Below, piece after piece: positions 53,944 to 62,694 of a stretch of DNA of 64,000 nucleotides. Both the position numbers and the translations under genes were made by a program. This stretch comes from Acuticoccus yangtzensis (GTDB taxonomy: Bacteria; Pseudomonadota; Alphaproteobacteria; Rhizobiales; Amorphaceae): the NCBI RefSeq assembly GCF_001927245.1, contig NZ_MJUX01000013.1, forward strand, positions 24,106 to 88,105, written 5' to 3'. The notes below the pieces were generated by a model. It was not told the origin of the DNA. It made no database searches and saw only the letters and a list, made by a program, of their open reading frames with translations. The number at the start of each line of letters is the position of its first letter. The stretch's first letter is position 1.

Positions 53944-54414
53944 TCAGCGGCCCGCCTGGTAGTACACCGTGGACCCTTCGGCCGTGCCCGCGCCGAACGT
54001 GATCACGTCGTACCGCGCGCCTGGATCGTTCCCCATCCCCACCGAGCCCATGGGCATGCCGGGCACCGCGATGCCTCTAATCTTGGGCCGCTCGGACAAA
54101 AGCTTGTCGATAGCCTCGGGCGGGACGTGCCCCTCGATGGCGTAGCCGCCCACCGCGGCGGTGTGGCAGCCCTGCACTTCGTCCGGCACGCCGGCCTGCT
54201 TGCGCACGGGGGCAAGGTCCTTGAGCTCGGTGATCTCGAACTTGTAGCCCAGGCGACCCATGTGCTCGGCCCACGCGGTGCAGCAGCCGCACCACGGGGT
54301 CTTGTAGACATGCATCGTGTGGTCCCGCGGCTCCGCCTGCACGGCTCGCGACATGGCCGCCATCACTGGAAGAGAGAGCGCCGCGGCAAGGGCGATCATT
54401 TGGAGGGTCTTCAT
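53944..54414 (-). CDS. DUF411 metal-binding protein, second copy
   Basis: A 156-residue paralog of the protein at 8212, with KTPWCGCCTAW and VQGCHTAAVGGYAIEGHVP intact. In the second motif the triplet reads CGCC instead of CSCC. Signal peptide present. Confidence 0.9.
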   Translation of the reverse strand: MKTLQMIALAAALSLPVMAAMSRAVQAEPRDHTMHVYKTPWCGCCTAWAEHMGRLGYKFEITELKDLAPVRKQAGVPDEVQGCHTAAVGGYAIEGHVPPEAIDKLLSERPKIRGIAVPGMPMGSVGMGNDPGARYDVITFGAGTAEGSTVYYQAGR

Positions 54415-54429
54415 GGCTTCAACTCCGAG

Positions 54430-54977
54430 CTACTGGACATAGACGCGCGCGCCGATGCGCGTGCGGTCGTAAAGATCTTCGACGTGGGCGTTGAGGAGGC
54501 GGATGCAGCCGTTGGAGACGGCCCGGCCGACACTCGACGGGTCGCTGGTGCCGTGGATGCGGTACATGGTGTCCCGCCCGCCGCGATAGAGGTAGAGCAA
54601 CGGGCACCGAGCGGATTGCCCGGGCCGCCGGGAACGCCGCCGGCGAAGCGCGCGTACTTGTGCGGTTCGCGGCGGATCATGTTGCGCGTCGGCGTCCAGC
54701 GCGGCCACTTGGCCTTGCGGGCGATGGTGCCGCTGCCGCGGAACGAGCGCCCTGCCCGCCCGACGCCGATCACGTACTCCACCGCCTGCCCGCGGCCGAG
54801 CACGAAGTAGAGCCGGCGCTCAGCCGTGCGTACGACGATGGAGCCGGGCGCTGCGCGGGTGCGGAAGCCTACGACGCGTGGCGCGGCGACCGGATGCGGA
54901 TGGGCGAGCGCCGCGCCCGGAGCGGCGGCGACGGCTCCGAGCCCGACGATGAAGGCGCGCCTGGAGAGCCCGATCAT
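54430..54977 (-). pseudogene. L,D-transpeptidase with a frameshift
   Basis: The first ~128 residues match the enzyme at 7639 as far as NPLGAR; then one base is missing near 54598 and the frame reads through nonsense to 54411. The lost frame is still recognisable (LLYLYRGGRDTMYRIHGTSD and VSNGCIRLLN) and stops at 54430. The catalytic His and Cys therefore lie behind the frameshift. A sequencing error is possible but the neighbouring deletions favour true decay. Confidence 0.85.
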
Positions 54978-55333
54978 GCGCGCTCTCCTTCGACCGTCAG
55001 GTAGGTCATCATCCCGCCAGCCTGGTGCTCGATCATGTTGGGCGGGCGCAGGCCGTGCCAGTGCACCGCGCTCGGCTCGGGCAGGCGGTTCTCAAAGAGG
55101 ACGTCGAGACGATCGCCGCGGCGATAGCGCAGCAGCGAACCGGGAACGGAGCCGTTGTAGCTCCAGGTGTCCACGATCGTGGTGGCACTGAGAGCTGAGA
55201 GCGCCTGGCGGGACGGCGCTGCGGTGACGAGGGCCGGAGGCGTGGTGGCGCGGGCGAGGTGGGGCAGAGCAGCGGCTCCTGCCAGCGCGCTTGCGCCGAC
55301 GAGAAGCCCACGCCGGGTGAGGCGTTGGTGCAT
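54974..55333 (-). pseudogene. Multicopper oxidase reduced to its two ends
   Basis: A 119-residue frame: twin-arginine signal (LTRRGLLVGASA), the first domain as far as HWHGLRPPN, then directly MIEHQAGGMM from the extreme C-terminus. About 340 residues including the other copper motifs are gone. The frame is kept. The junction falls where the intact paralog has ATG in both places, consistent with a microhomology deletion. It cannot be an oxidase. Confidence 0.9.
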
Positions 55334-55511
55334 GGATCGAACCTGATACGACGAGGATCGAGAAGGATGCCCGGATCGGACCGAAGAACCCAACGACCGG
55401 CTTCGCCGCCGCTCTTCTCGAGCCTTCGCGATTGCGAAGGCCAACTCGAAGACGCGACGGCTTGCGGCTCCGCTTGAGCGGCGGAGTCTTGCACGCCGAA
55501 GCCCGCGGCGC

Positions 55512-55895
55512 TCAGGCCAGCGTTCGAGGAGGTGGCGTGTCGACGCCCAGCGCGAGCCCGCTCACCGCGCGCTCCGCAGCGAGCACGTTGGCATGAGCGA
55601 GACCGTCGATCCGCACGGCCGACTTTTCCGGCTGGAGAAGGCCGATGAGGCCGACTCCGCAGCTGGTCGACGGGCCGACGCACGGCTCCAGGTTCTCGTC
55701 TTCATCCGCGCAGCCCGCGCAGTCCATCATCGCGGCTTGGGTGCCAACCGCATGCGTCGTTGCAGCGTTGGTCGCATGGGACGCGCTTTCCATGCTGGTC
55801 AGCGTGAGGTGCTCGACCGGCACGTCCATCATGCTCACCGTCTGGCCGGCGACGACCCCCATGAGCAAGGCGACAATGGCGAAGAGTGTACGCAT
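55512..55895 (-). CDS. Cys-rich secreted protein heading the second cluster copy
   Basis: A 127-residue protein with a signal peptide, the segment MMDCAGCADEDENLEPCVGPSTSCGVG (five Cys) and a C-terminal PPPRTLA. It matches the arrangement of the proteins at 5676 and 28577 and stands in the same position ahead of a multicopper oxidase gene. Likely periplasmic copper binding. Confidence 0.62.
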   Translation of the reverse strand: MRTLFAIVALLMGVVAGQTVSMMDVPVEHLTLTSMESASHATNAATTHAVGTQAAMMDCAGCADEDENLEPCVGPSTSCGVGLIGLLQPEKSAVRIDGLAHANVLAAERAVSGLALGVDTPPPRTLA

Positions 55896-55947
55896 TACCG
55901 TACTAGGGTATGCGGAGCGAGCAGGAAGGTCAACGATTCGACATCTC

Positions 55948-56310
55948 TCATGCTGCCTCTCGAAGCGGTGCGCAGCGATGCACCTCCACGGTTAGGTGCG
56001 AGAGCGGGATGACGTCGTTCAGGACGGCCTTGTAGTGCGCGGGATCACGCGGGCGGTCGGAGACGAGCGAGACGATCGCCGCCATGTGGTCGGGCCCGAC
56101 GCGCCACAGGTGAAGGTCGGCGACGCGATCGCCGTCCGCCTCGATCGTCTCCTTGATGCGTGCCGCCACCGCGGGATCGGGCACGGTTTCGAGGAGAACC
56201 GCGCCCGCGCCGCGCATGAGGCTCCAGGACCATCGGGCGATGACGAGGCCGCCGACGATGCCCATCAGCGGATCGACCCACAGCCAGCCGTAGAACCGAC
56301 CCGCGAGCAT
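55948..56310 (-). pseudogene. DmeF-like CDF transporter, C-terminal part only
   Basis: The translation GRFYGWLWVDPLMGIVGGLVIARWSWSLMRGAGAVLLETVPDP and VADLHLWRVGPDHMAAIVSLVS matches the last membrane helix and cytoplasmic domain of DmeF-type cation-diffusion facilitators. Homology ends abruptly at about 56310, and the upstream open frame is unrelated. This is a break point between the metal island and the defence island. Confidence 0.75.
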
Positions 56311-56507
56311 CAATCTTTGCAGCTCTCTGCAGCCTTCCAGTCGCTCGCAATTGGTTTCCGCCGATCGAGGGACAGTGGAAAGCCACTCGGGAATCCAATT
56401 GGCCGGCCATCCAGCAACGTGTCCATCCGGGTGGTGCACCCGTCGCGCTCGCGCCTGTTCCCGCGACCGTTACGATTATCGCGCGCCTATTTCATATCAG
56501 GATAAAT

Positions 56508-56777
56508 TTGGCTTCGGACGACCGCTACTCAACCTCGAAGACGGTTTTTGGGTGGGCAACGCGTGATGTTGAAGACGGCTCTGTCACGCTACATTATCTC
56601 TATAAGAACATGACGAAACTACCCGAAGCGACGGATAGCGACTCTCATGACGGTGCCGCGAATCTATGCGTCGAACGGCAAGGCAAAGAAATGTGGTTGG
56701 AAGGAGTTTGCTGGACTAACCGGAACTGGCATCGCGGGCTCAATACCGCCGGGAGAATAACTCTACGACGACAGTAG
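56508..56777 (+). pseudogene. Cap15-like (S2TM-beta) effector, C-terminal fragment
   Basis: A beta-rich frame ending at 56777: VTLHYLYKNMTK, DGAANLCVERQGKEMWLEG and CWTNRNWHRGLNTAGRITLRR. The order y-Y-N, then H-x-G, then GxYxTxR and GxIxLxR recalls the C-terminal barrel of SMODS-associating two-TM (Cap15) effectors of CBASS defence. The frame is open upstream to about 56460 but no ATG and no membrane helices are present, so it is a remnant. Recognised by pattern only. Confidence 0.45.
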
Positions 56778-56936
56778 TCTTTCCGCCCTCGATTGGTCAG
56801 CAAGTCTAGAGCTGCGCGGCGTCCAAGGGCGAAGGTCGCGTTTCGGTGACCACCTTCCGGGTTTTCCGCAATTTTACCGTTTTCCGACTTTCCCGTGGCT
56901 GACAGAAGACGGCAGCAAGATTGAGGACCACACGCG

Positions 56937-57419
56937 TTGAAATCTACTGGAGCGGCGATCACGCAGCATCCTACTCCGCCCACGCCAAGCCGCAGCCGCA
57001 TTATGCGGGCGATCCGCGGAAAGGACACTGGGCCAGAGCTGATCGTGCGCCGGATGCTGCATGCGATGGGCTACCGCTACCGCGTTCATGACCGGCACCT
57101 TCCTGGAACGCCTGATCTGTCTTTTCCGCGCCGCCGCCGCGTTATTTTCGTTCATGGGTGCTTTTGGCACCAGCATGACGCTGAGAGCTGCACGCTGAAG
57201 AAGGGCGCGCCCCGCTCGAACACTCGCTATTGGGCGCCGAAGATGCAGCGCACTCGCGCCCGCGATGCCGAGCATCTCGCCGCGCTCGAGCGGGACGGCT
57301 GGCAGGTCATGTTGGTCTGGGAGTGCGAGACGACCGATCGCAAAGAGCTGGCGTCCCGTCTTACGGCGTTTCTCGGTCCGCCGCGCGTTGCTCACGCAGC
57401 CCGGCCGAGCGCGCCATAG
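56937..57419 (+). CDS. vsr: Very-short-patch-repair endonuclease (Vsr)
   Basis: A 160-residue Vsr nicking endonuclease. Core: RIMRAIRGKDTGPELIVRRMLHAMGYRYRVHDRHLPGTPDLSFPRRRRVIFVHGCFWHQH, with the catalytic Asp in PDLSF and the conserved FWHQH. It repairs T:G mismatches from deaminated 5-methylcytosine, and a C5-methyltransferase is encoded convergently with a 28-base overlap. Start is TTG at 56937. Confidence 0.92.
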   Translation: MKSTGAAITQHPTPPTPSRSRIMRAIRGKDTGPELIVRRMLHAMGYRYRVHDRHLPGTPDLSFPRRRRVIFVHGCFWHQHDAESCTLKKGAPRSNTRYWAPKMQRTRARDAEHLAALERDGWQVMLVWECETTDRKELASRLTAFLGPPRVAHAARPSAP

Positions 57420-58585
57420 CCGCGACCGTTTCCGGGGTGCGCCTCGTGCGTGCCGATCAGCGGGCGGAACTTCGCAGGGAGCGGGCGGACGGCCTCCGGC
57501 GCCGGGGCACGGCCCCGCGCGGTCGGCAGAAGCTTGTAGGCACGCGGCCGCCGCCCGGCGGCGAGGAGCTGCACTCGGATCTCCCACGCCATCACCTCGG
57601 CCAGCAGGGACGGCACGGCGTTGCCAACCATGCGCTGGATATCGCCGCGGCTTCCGATCAGGCTCACATCATCCGGGAAGGTCTGTAGCCGGCACAGCTC
57701 GCGCATGGAGAGCTTACGGTTGCGCCAGTGGAACGGCCCCGTCGCCGATCCCGGCTGCGCCTGAATGGTCCAGGCCGGGCGATCCTTGGCGAGCTTCAGC
57801 AGGAAATTCCAATAGCGGCGACGCCAGCCGAACAGCGGTTGCCCGCCGCCCCGATCAGTATGCCAGAGATAGTTTTGGCCCTCCGGGATCGTCGGCAGCA
57901 GGTCGGCCCATTTGCCGGTCATCTGAAGGCCAGGCTCATTGGGCTGCTCCGGTAGGTCGCCGAGCGCGTCCCATGTCGTGCGATAGGCCTTGAGGCCCTC
58001 GCCGAACTTCGCCTTCGGAAAGGCGAAGGGGCTGCCATCACGTGCGGCGACAATGACCAGACGCTCGCGCATCTGGGGGGTGCCATAGTCGGCTGCGTTC
58101 ACGACCTTCCAGTAGGGCTTGTAGGCGGTGCCTGTCGTCTCGTTGATCTCCCGTAGCCCGGCCAACACCCGCTCAAGGCCCTCATCCTTGCCCTTAAAGG
58201 CAAGGCCGGGGACATTCTCGAGCAGGAATGCGCGGGGCTGCACATCGCGCAGCACGCGCAGATAGGCGGTCAGCGTGTCTGCGCGCGGATCGTCGAGCCG
58301 CATCGCGTCGCCGCGCGCCCAATAGCCGGATTTTGAGAAGGGCTGGCAGGGAGGCCCGCCAATCAGTACGTCGGCCTCCCCTGCCCGAAGATTGGCAGCG
58401 GAGAGGATCGCGTCAGAGGAAACTAAATGGATGTCTTCTTCCAGCACCGGCCCGGAACGATTGGCGCGGAGATTCCGACAGCAAGCGGCATCCAGCTCGA
58501 CAGCAGCCGATGTGTGAAAACCTGCCGCCTTGAATCCGTAATCCAGGCCGCCAACACCAGTGTAGAGCGAGATGACGTTCAGCAT
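57392..58585 (-). CDS. DNA (cytosine-5)-methyltransferase
   Basis: A 397-residue C5-methyltransferase: motif I LYTGVGGLDYGF, motif IV GGPPCQPFS with the nucleophile Cys80, motif VI ENVPG, motif VIII QMRERLVI and motif X GNAVPSLLA. The partner endonuclease is SacI-like, so it may protect a GAGCTC-type site. It is divergent from the controller HTH gene. Confidence 0.93.
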   Translation of the reverse strand: MLNVISLYTGVGGLDYGFKAAGFHTSAAVELDAACCRNLRANRSGPVLEEDIHLVSSDAILSAANLRAGEADVLIGGPPCQPFSKSGYWARGDAMRLDDPRADTLTAYLRVLRDVQPRAFLLENVPGLAFKGKDEGLERVLAGLREINETTGTAYKPYWKVVNAADYGTPQMRERLVIVAARDGSPFAFPKAKFGEGLKAYRTTWDALGDLPEQPNEPGLQMTGKWADLLPTIPEGQNYLWHTDRGGGQPLFGWRRRYWNFLLKLAKDRPAWTIQAQPGSATGPFHWRNRKLSMRELCRLQTFPDDVSLIGSRGDIQRMVGNAVPSLLAEVMAWEIRVQLLAAGRRPRAYKLLPTARGRAPAPEAVRPLPAKFRPLIGTHEAHPGNGRGYGALGRAA

Positions 58586-58666
58586 TGCATTAAGTCGTTG
58601 TTAACCTCTCTCCAGCGGAGCATACTCCACCTCAATACATTCGTAGTCTATCTATGCGGAGATATT

Positions 58667-58683
58667 TTGTATTGTCAATACAA
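58667..58683. promoter_or_regulatory. Palindromic controller operator before the HTH gene
   Basis: TTGTATTG-T-CAATACAA is a perfect 17-base palindrome in the AT-rich gap between the methyltransferase and the HTH gene, ending 13 bases before the GTG. A further half site (CAATAC) lies at 58633-58638. It probably binds the HTH protein and delays endonuclease expression. Confidence 0.7.
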
Positions 58684-58696
58684 TTCTGGAGGGGCG

Positions 58697-58942
58697 GTGA
58701 TCGTCATCCACTTGCGTCGCGCCATTGATGCCTACGAGGCCCGTACCGGCGAGCGCGTGACGCATGAGGATCTCGCGGCGCGCACCGGGCTCTCGCGGGC
58801 GACGCTGGACTCGCTTGCCTCCCGACGCGACTACAATGCCAGCCTTCGCGCCATCGCACGCATCTGCCGCGCTCTGCGTTGCACGCCCGGCGAGCTGCTC
58901 GAGCTGGTGCCTGATGATGACGAGATACGCGAGACCGAATGA
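58697..58942 (+). CDS. Controller-type HTH regulator of the R-M system
   Basis: An 81-residue Cro/C1-type helix-turn-helix protein: THEDLAARTGLSRATLDSLASRRDYNASLRAIARICRAL. The size and position, before the endonuclease with a four-base overlap, are those of restriction-modification controller (C) proteins, though it belongs to the HTH_26 style rather than classical C proteins. GTG start at 58697 follows ggagggg. Confidence 0.82.
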   Translation: MIVIHLRRAIDAYEARTGERVTHEDLAARTGLSRATLDSLASRRDYNASLRAIARICRALRCTPGELLELVPDDDEIRETE

Positions 58943-60039
58943 TCGCCGGGCGCTCCACAATCGATCAGTCGCGCGCGCGGATGATCCTCTATGAGGAGGC
59001 GGCCAAAGCTGCCGCCGGCCACGTGGATCGCCGCTGGATGCGGCCAATCGAGGCCATCAGCAAGCTGGCCGAGGAGAGCAACGCGCTCACGCATATCGCC
59101 TTCCTCGGCACCGCCATCCTCGCCAAATGCACCGCGCCGCAGATTGACGTCTTTTCCGTCAAAGTCTCCTCAGGGCCGAACGGCTACGCGGCACGAAGCC
59201 TCTGCCAGCATGTGCTCGCTACAAACGCCCCGGAGCTGGATATCCATCTCGGGGTTACCGGGCGGGAGCCGCTTAACAACCAGCCCTATTTCCGGATTGA
59301 TCGACTGACGCGCGAGGCGCCGGTGCGCTCGACCGCACAGGGAGTTCTGAACGCTCTCTGCGATCTGCTGGATCGGCTGCAAGACGCGTCCGAGGACGAG
59401 GCCAGGGCGGCGCTGCGGGCCTTCATCGACGTCAGGCGTCGCTATGGCACCCGCTATGCGCGCGTAATCGGCGACGATATGGCTATCAGCGTCCCGGATC
59501 TCGTCACCGCCGTCGAAGGCTTGGTCGGAGCGACCTCAGAGGGCGGTAAGCGTGCGCAAGCGGTGGTGGCGGCCCTGATGGATGTGTTTGCTTCGTCCGA
59601 GCGGGTCGACGTCTCCCGGATCAATGATCCGTCCCGCGATGCGCCAGCCGACGTGAATATTCGACGCCGCAGCGGAGACGGATGGGAGCGGGTGTTCGAG
59701 GTGCGCGACAAGCCCGTCAGTCGCGAGGATCTCTATCACCTGATGTCCAAATGCCAGCAGGCTGGCGTTGAGGAGGCGATCATGGTCGCGATCGCTCCAA
59801 GCCCCCCGGTAAGCCTTCTAGAGCAGGCGCAGGCCTGGGGCGCTGACCGCGGGGTGGCGCTCAGCCTCTACAGCAGCTGGGCGGACCTGATCCGGGAGGT
59901 GCTCGTATGGGCGGAAACCTCGACCCTGTCTGCCACGGCAGCCCTCCCCGGCCGCGTCGAGCAGCGGCTGATCGACCTTGAAGCGACGCCAGAGGCACTT
60001 GAGCTATGGAAGCGGCTTCTAGAGGAGCTGCAGCAATAG
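58939..60039 (+). CDS. SacI-family type II restriction endonuclease
   Basis: A 366-residue protein resembling the RE_SacI family: EAISKLAEESNALTHIAFLGTAILAK and LDIHLGVTGREPLNNQPYFRIDRL. A candidate nuclease core is PADVNIRR (Asp238) followed by FEVRDK (Glu254, Lys258). SacI cuts GAGCTC; the specificity here is inferred from family only. It is coupled to the HTH gene (ATGA). Confidence 0.8.
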   Translation: MIAGRSTIDQSRARMILYEEAAKAAAGHVDRRWMRPIEAISKLAEESNALTHIAFLGTAILAKCTAPQIDVFSVKVSSGPNGYAARSLCQHVLATNAPELDIHLGVTGREPLNNQPYFRIDRLTREAPVRSTAQGVLNALCDLLDRLQDASEDEARAALRAFIDVRRRYGTRYARVIGDDMAISVPDLVTAVEGLVGATSEGGKRAQAVVAALMDVFASSERVDVSRINDPSRDAPADVNIRRRSGDGWERVFEVRDKPVSREDLYHLMSKCQQAGVEEAIMVAIAPSPPVSLLEQAQAWGADRGVALSLYSSWADLIREVLVWAETSTLSATAALPGRVEQRLIDLEATPEALELWKRLLEELQQ

Positions 60040-60066
60040 AGTATCGCCAGCCAGCCAGCCTAAGCC

Positions 60067-62364
60067 CTATGCGCGGCGCGCGAAATCGATGGTTCGCTGC
60101 GCGAAGTGCAGAAGCTCTGAATCATTGACGTCCGCCGTCTGCCACGCGGAATTGGTGTCGTGGTGGAAGCGGTTTACATATTCGCGCAGCGCATCGAGTT
60201 CCGAGATATCAGCGGCTGACAGGATCTCATCCGGCGAACTGAGCTTCTGACGACAGAGTTCGACGAACGGGCCAATCAGCATTTCCGGGTGAAATCGGTT
60301 CGGATAGGCAACCCGCAGGAATGTTTCGAGAATGGGCCGTAGCGCCGTCGCGACTGTCCGATCGTCGTAGGTCCGCCCACCGCCGTGGATATAGGCGTAG
60401 ACCTCGCCGAAGCGCAGATCATGTTCCGTGATGCAGTCTGCGCTCACATTCCAGCCATCAAGCGTCGAGCCGGTGCTGCCGTCGCGCCGAACCTTCAAAC
60501 TGGAGCAGCTGTTGCGGATCGGCTTGTGGATCTCGAACAGGAACGGCTTTGCGTGCGACATCACGATCAGCTGGCGCACGGAGCGGGCCAGCTGGCGGAT
60601 TTCCTGAATGGTGGCAAGGGACCGATGCTCATCAAGGCTGGTCATCGGATCATCGATGATTACGACGGCATCGGCCTTTTGCGGATGGCGGTCGAGCGAG
60701 GCGAAGAAGAAGGCAAGGGCCAGGGTATTGCGATCGCCGGCGCTGAGCGCGCTACGGAATGATGGCTGGCCTTCCTCGTCGATTAACGGCACTTCACCCG
60801 CGCCAATCGACAGCACATAAGAACAAGACGAGCCACCGCGGTTGTTGACCGAGTTGACCTTGCTCAGTCGGAAGCTAGCATTCAGTCGCCGCAGATAGTC
60901 ATTTACGGCCGTCTCATACTGTGGAAACACGTCGGTCCGGTACTGGTCGAGGGCGGTTCGCGCCTGCTTCCGGACCGTTTCCGTCGTCTTCTTCGCAGCC
61001 TGCTCCTCTAGATATGCCGCACACAGCGCGCTTACTGCTGGTTCGTGGCGGGCAGCGGTTGACCGGAGCTTTGTCAGATCCTGTTCCAGCACCCGCGCGT
61101 CGGCGGCCGCGGTGCGCTCCTTGACGAGCGCGATCGTCGCGTTCACCTCCTGTAGGTGGTCGGACAAAGCCGCAACAGCTGCCTGCGCCTCGTGAAAATC
61201 AGCGACCGCGCGGAGGATTTCGTCCCCCAGCGGCATCGCCTCAAGCGGAGAGGCCTGCTTGCTGCGCAATGCCGCCTCTATGGCCTCACGTGCTCGCTTC
61301 CAGCGACGCGCGACCTCGGCCGTGTCGACCTCGATCGGCGGCACCTCCGCGAAGGCCTTCCAGAATTCGCGTACCTCGCCGGCCTGACGGACTGCACGCT
61401 CAAATGCCGTCTGGATCTCGGCGCCATGCTCGCGTTGCAGGGTGCGCAGCGCAGCCGATATCGTCTCCTTCAGCTCCGCATAGGCAGCGCCGAAATAGGC
61501 TCGGTAGTGGGCTAAAATGGTCGATCCAGCGAGATCCTGCGCGCAGAAGGGGCACGGGCTGCCAGACTCTTGCTCCAGCTGGTTAGCGAAGCCCATGCCC
61601 GCGGACACCCAGCGTTCGCCGTCTCCGCCAAGCCGGGCCATATGCGCCTGCACTACAGATACGGCTTCCGCATCGAGACCGGGAAGATCCCGCTGAAGCA
61701 ATGCAGCCAGCGCGTCCAGATCGAAAGCGGGCAGCGATAGTGGCCGGAAGGTCAGCGCCTTGCTGACCGCTTCGGCCGAGCGCGCGGCCGCCAAGGCCTT
61801 CTCGACGTCCGTGATGGCCGCATCGACGTCCGCTCGGGGCTTCAGCTTGCAAAATTCGTCGACGCTCAGATTGCCCCGTGCCGACGGCGGGATTGCCTCA
61901 CCACGTCGACGCAACTCCTGATTATGTGTCTCGATTTTCTCTATGCTCGCCTGCATGGCGGTGTAGAGGGCCACACCTTCGGTGCCGATAATCAGCTCAT
62001 GCAGCTTCTGGCGGTGACCGCTCGCAATCTCGATGCCCGAGCAAACATTCTCGGCGACGAACACGTCATCAAATACGGCGATCACCGGCAGGGTCTGCGT
62101 CCACTGACCATTCTCATAGCGAAACGGCGCAGGCCCGCTGCCTTTGATAACGACCGAAGGCGGATGGGTGGCCCCGACTCGATGCCGCTCGCTGATGGGG
62201 GTCGCGAGACCGCTACCCAGCGACCGGAAAATGGCTGCCAGTGTCGTCTTGCCTCGCCCATTCTCAGCATAGATCAGCGTGAATGGCCCGAATGGCAGCT
62301 GAGCGCCGGAACTGACGTTGTCGAATTGACCTACATTGCGAATTAGCTTGATGCATTCAATCAT
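60067..62364 (-). CDS. AAA_13/RloC-like ATPase with zinc-hook motif
   Basis: A 765-residue ABC-type ATPase. Walker A is AENGRGKTTL (33-42), coiled coils follow from about residue 135, a zinc-hook-like CPFC is at 271-274, and the second half has LSAGDRNTL (signature, 540-548) and VVIIDDPMTSLDEHR (Walker B, 567-581). The ending RFHHDTNSAWQ is typical of AAA_13. RloC and PrrC anticodon nucleases share this plan. It converges on the SacI gene and is probably a defence gene. Confidence 0.82.
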   Translation of the reverse strand: MIECIKLIRNVGQFDNVSSGAQLPFGPFTLIYAENGRGKTTLAAIFRSLGSGLATPISERHRVGATHPPSVVIKGSGPAPFRYENGQWTQTLPVIAVFDDVFVAENVCSGIEIASGHRQKLHELIIGTEGVALYTAMQASIEKIETHNQELRRRGEAIPPSARGNLSVDEFCKLKPRADVDAAITDVEKALAAARSAEAVSKALTFRPLSLPAFDLDALAALLQRDLPGLDAEAVSVVQAHMARLGGDGERWVSAGMGFANQLEQESGSPCPFCAQDLAGSTILAHYRAYFGAAYAELKETISAALRTLQREHGAEIQTAFERAVRQAGEVREFWKAFAEVPPIEVDTAEVARRWKRAREAIEAALRSKQASPLEAMPLGDEILRAVADFHEAQAAVAALSDHLQEVNATIALVKERTAAADARVLEQDLTKLRSTAARHEPAVSALCAAYLEEQAAKKTTETVRKQARTALDQYRTDVFPQYETAVNDYLRRLNASFRLSKVNSVNNRGGSSCSYVLSIGAGEVPLIDEEGQPSFRSALSAGDRNTLALAFFFASLDRHPQKADAVVIIDDPMTSLDEHRSLATIQEIRQLARSVRQLIVMSHAKPFLFEIHKPIRNSCSSLKVRRDGSTGSTLDGWNVSADCITEHDLRFGEVYAYIHGGGRTYDDRTVATALRPILETFLRVAYPNRFHPEMLIGPFVELCRQKLSSPDEILSAADISELDALREYVNRFHHDTNSAWQTADVNDSELLHFAQRTIDFARRA

Positions 62365-62423
62365 AAATTGACGATTGTCATGAATGGCGGGGCATGTCGA
62401 CCTGAACCGTCACGCAATCCGCA

Positions 62424-62558
62424 CTATTGTTGCACATCCCCTCCGCGAAACGCCCGCCGCCGCTCATTCTGTACCAGCTGACGCTCGGCCGGTTCCGGCT
62501 CATTCGGCGCGTCGATCCGACGTAGCTTCACCACCGGCGCTTCAGCTCCTTTCGGCAT
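62424..62558 (-). CDS. Small ORF in the gap before the TrbM gene
   Basis: A 44-codon frame from an ATG at 62558 encodes a charged soluble peptide (MPKGAEAPVVKLRRIDAPNE...) with no recognised family. The 330-base gap 62365-62694 is otherwise non-coding; its right part (62610-62680) is AT-rich and probably holds the promoter of the gene at 62695. Expression of this frame is doubtful. Confidence 0.3.
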   Translation of the reverse strand: MPKGAEAPVVKLRRIDAPNEPEPAERQLVQNERRRAFRGGDVQQ

Positions 62559-62694
62559 TGAATTCACACGCCTGAGCGTCTGCTGCCCAGCTCGTGGGCA
62601 TCGCATTTTCGTCAGATTTAAAATGTAATCTATAGTTCAAAATTGCAGCAATATGTGATGAATCGCTCGCGCTGCGGCTACGTGAGTCTGCTTG

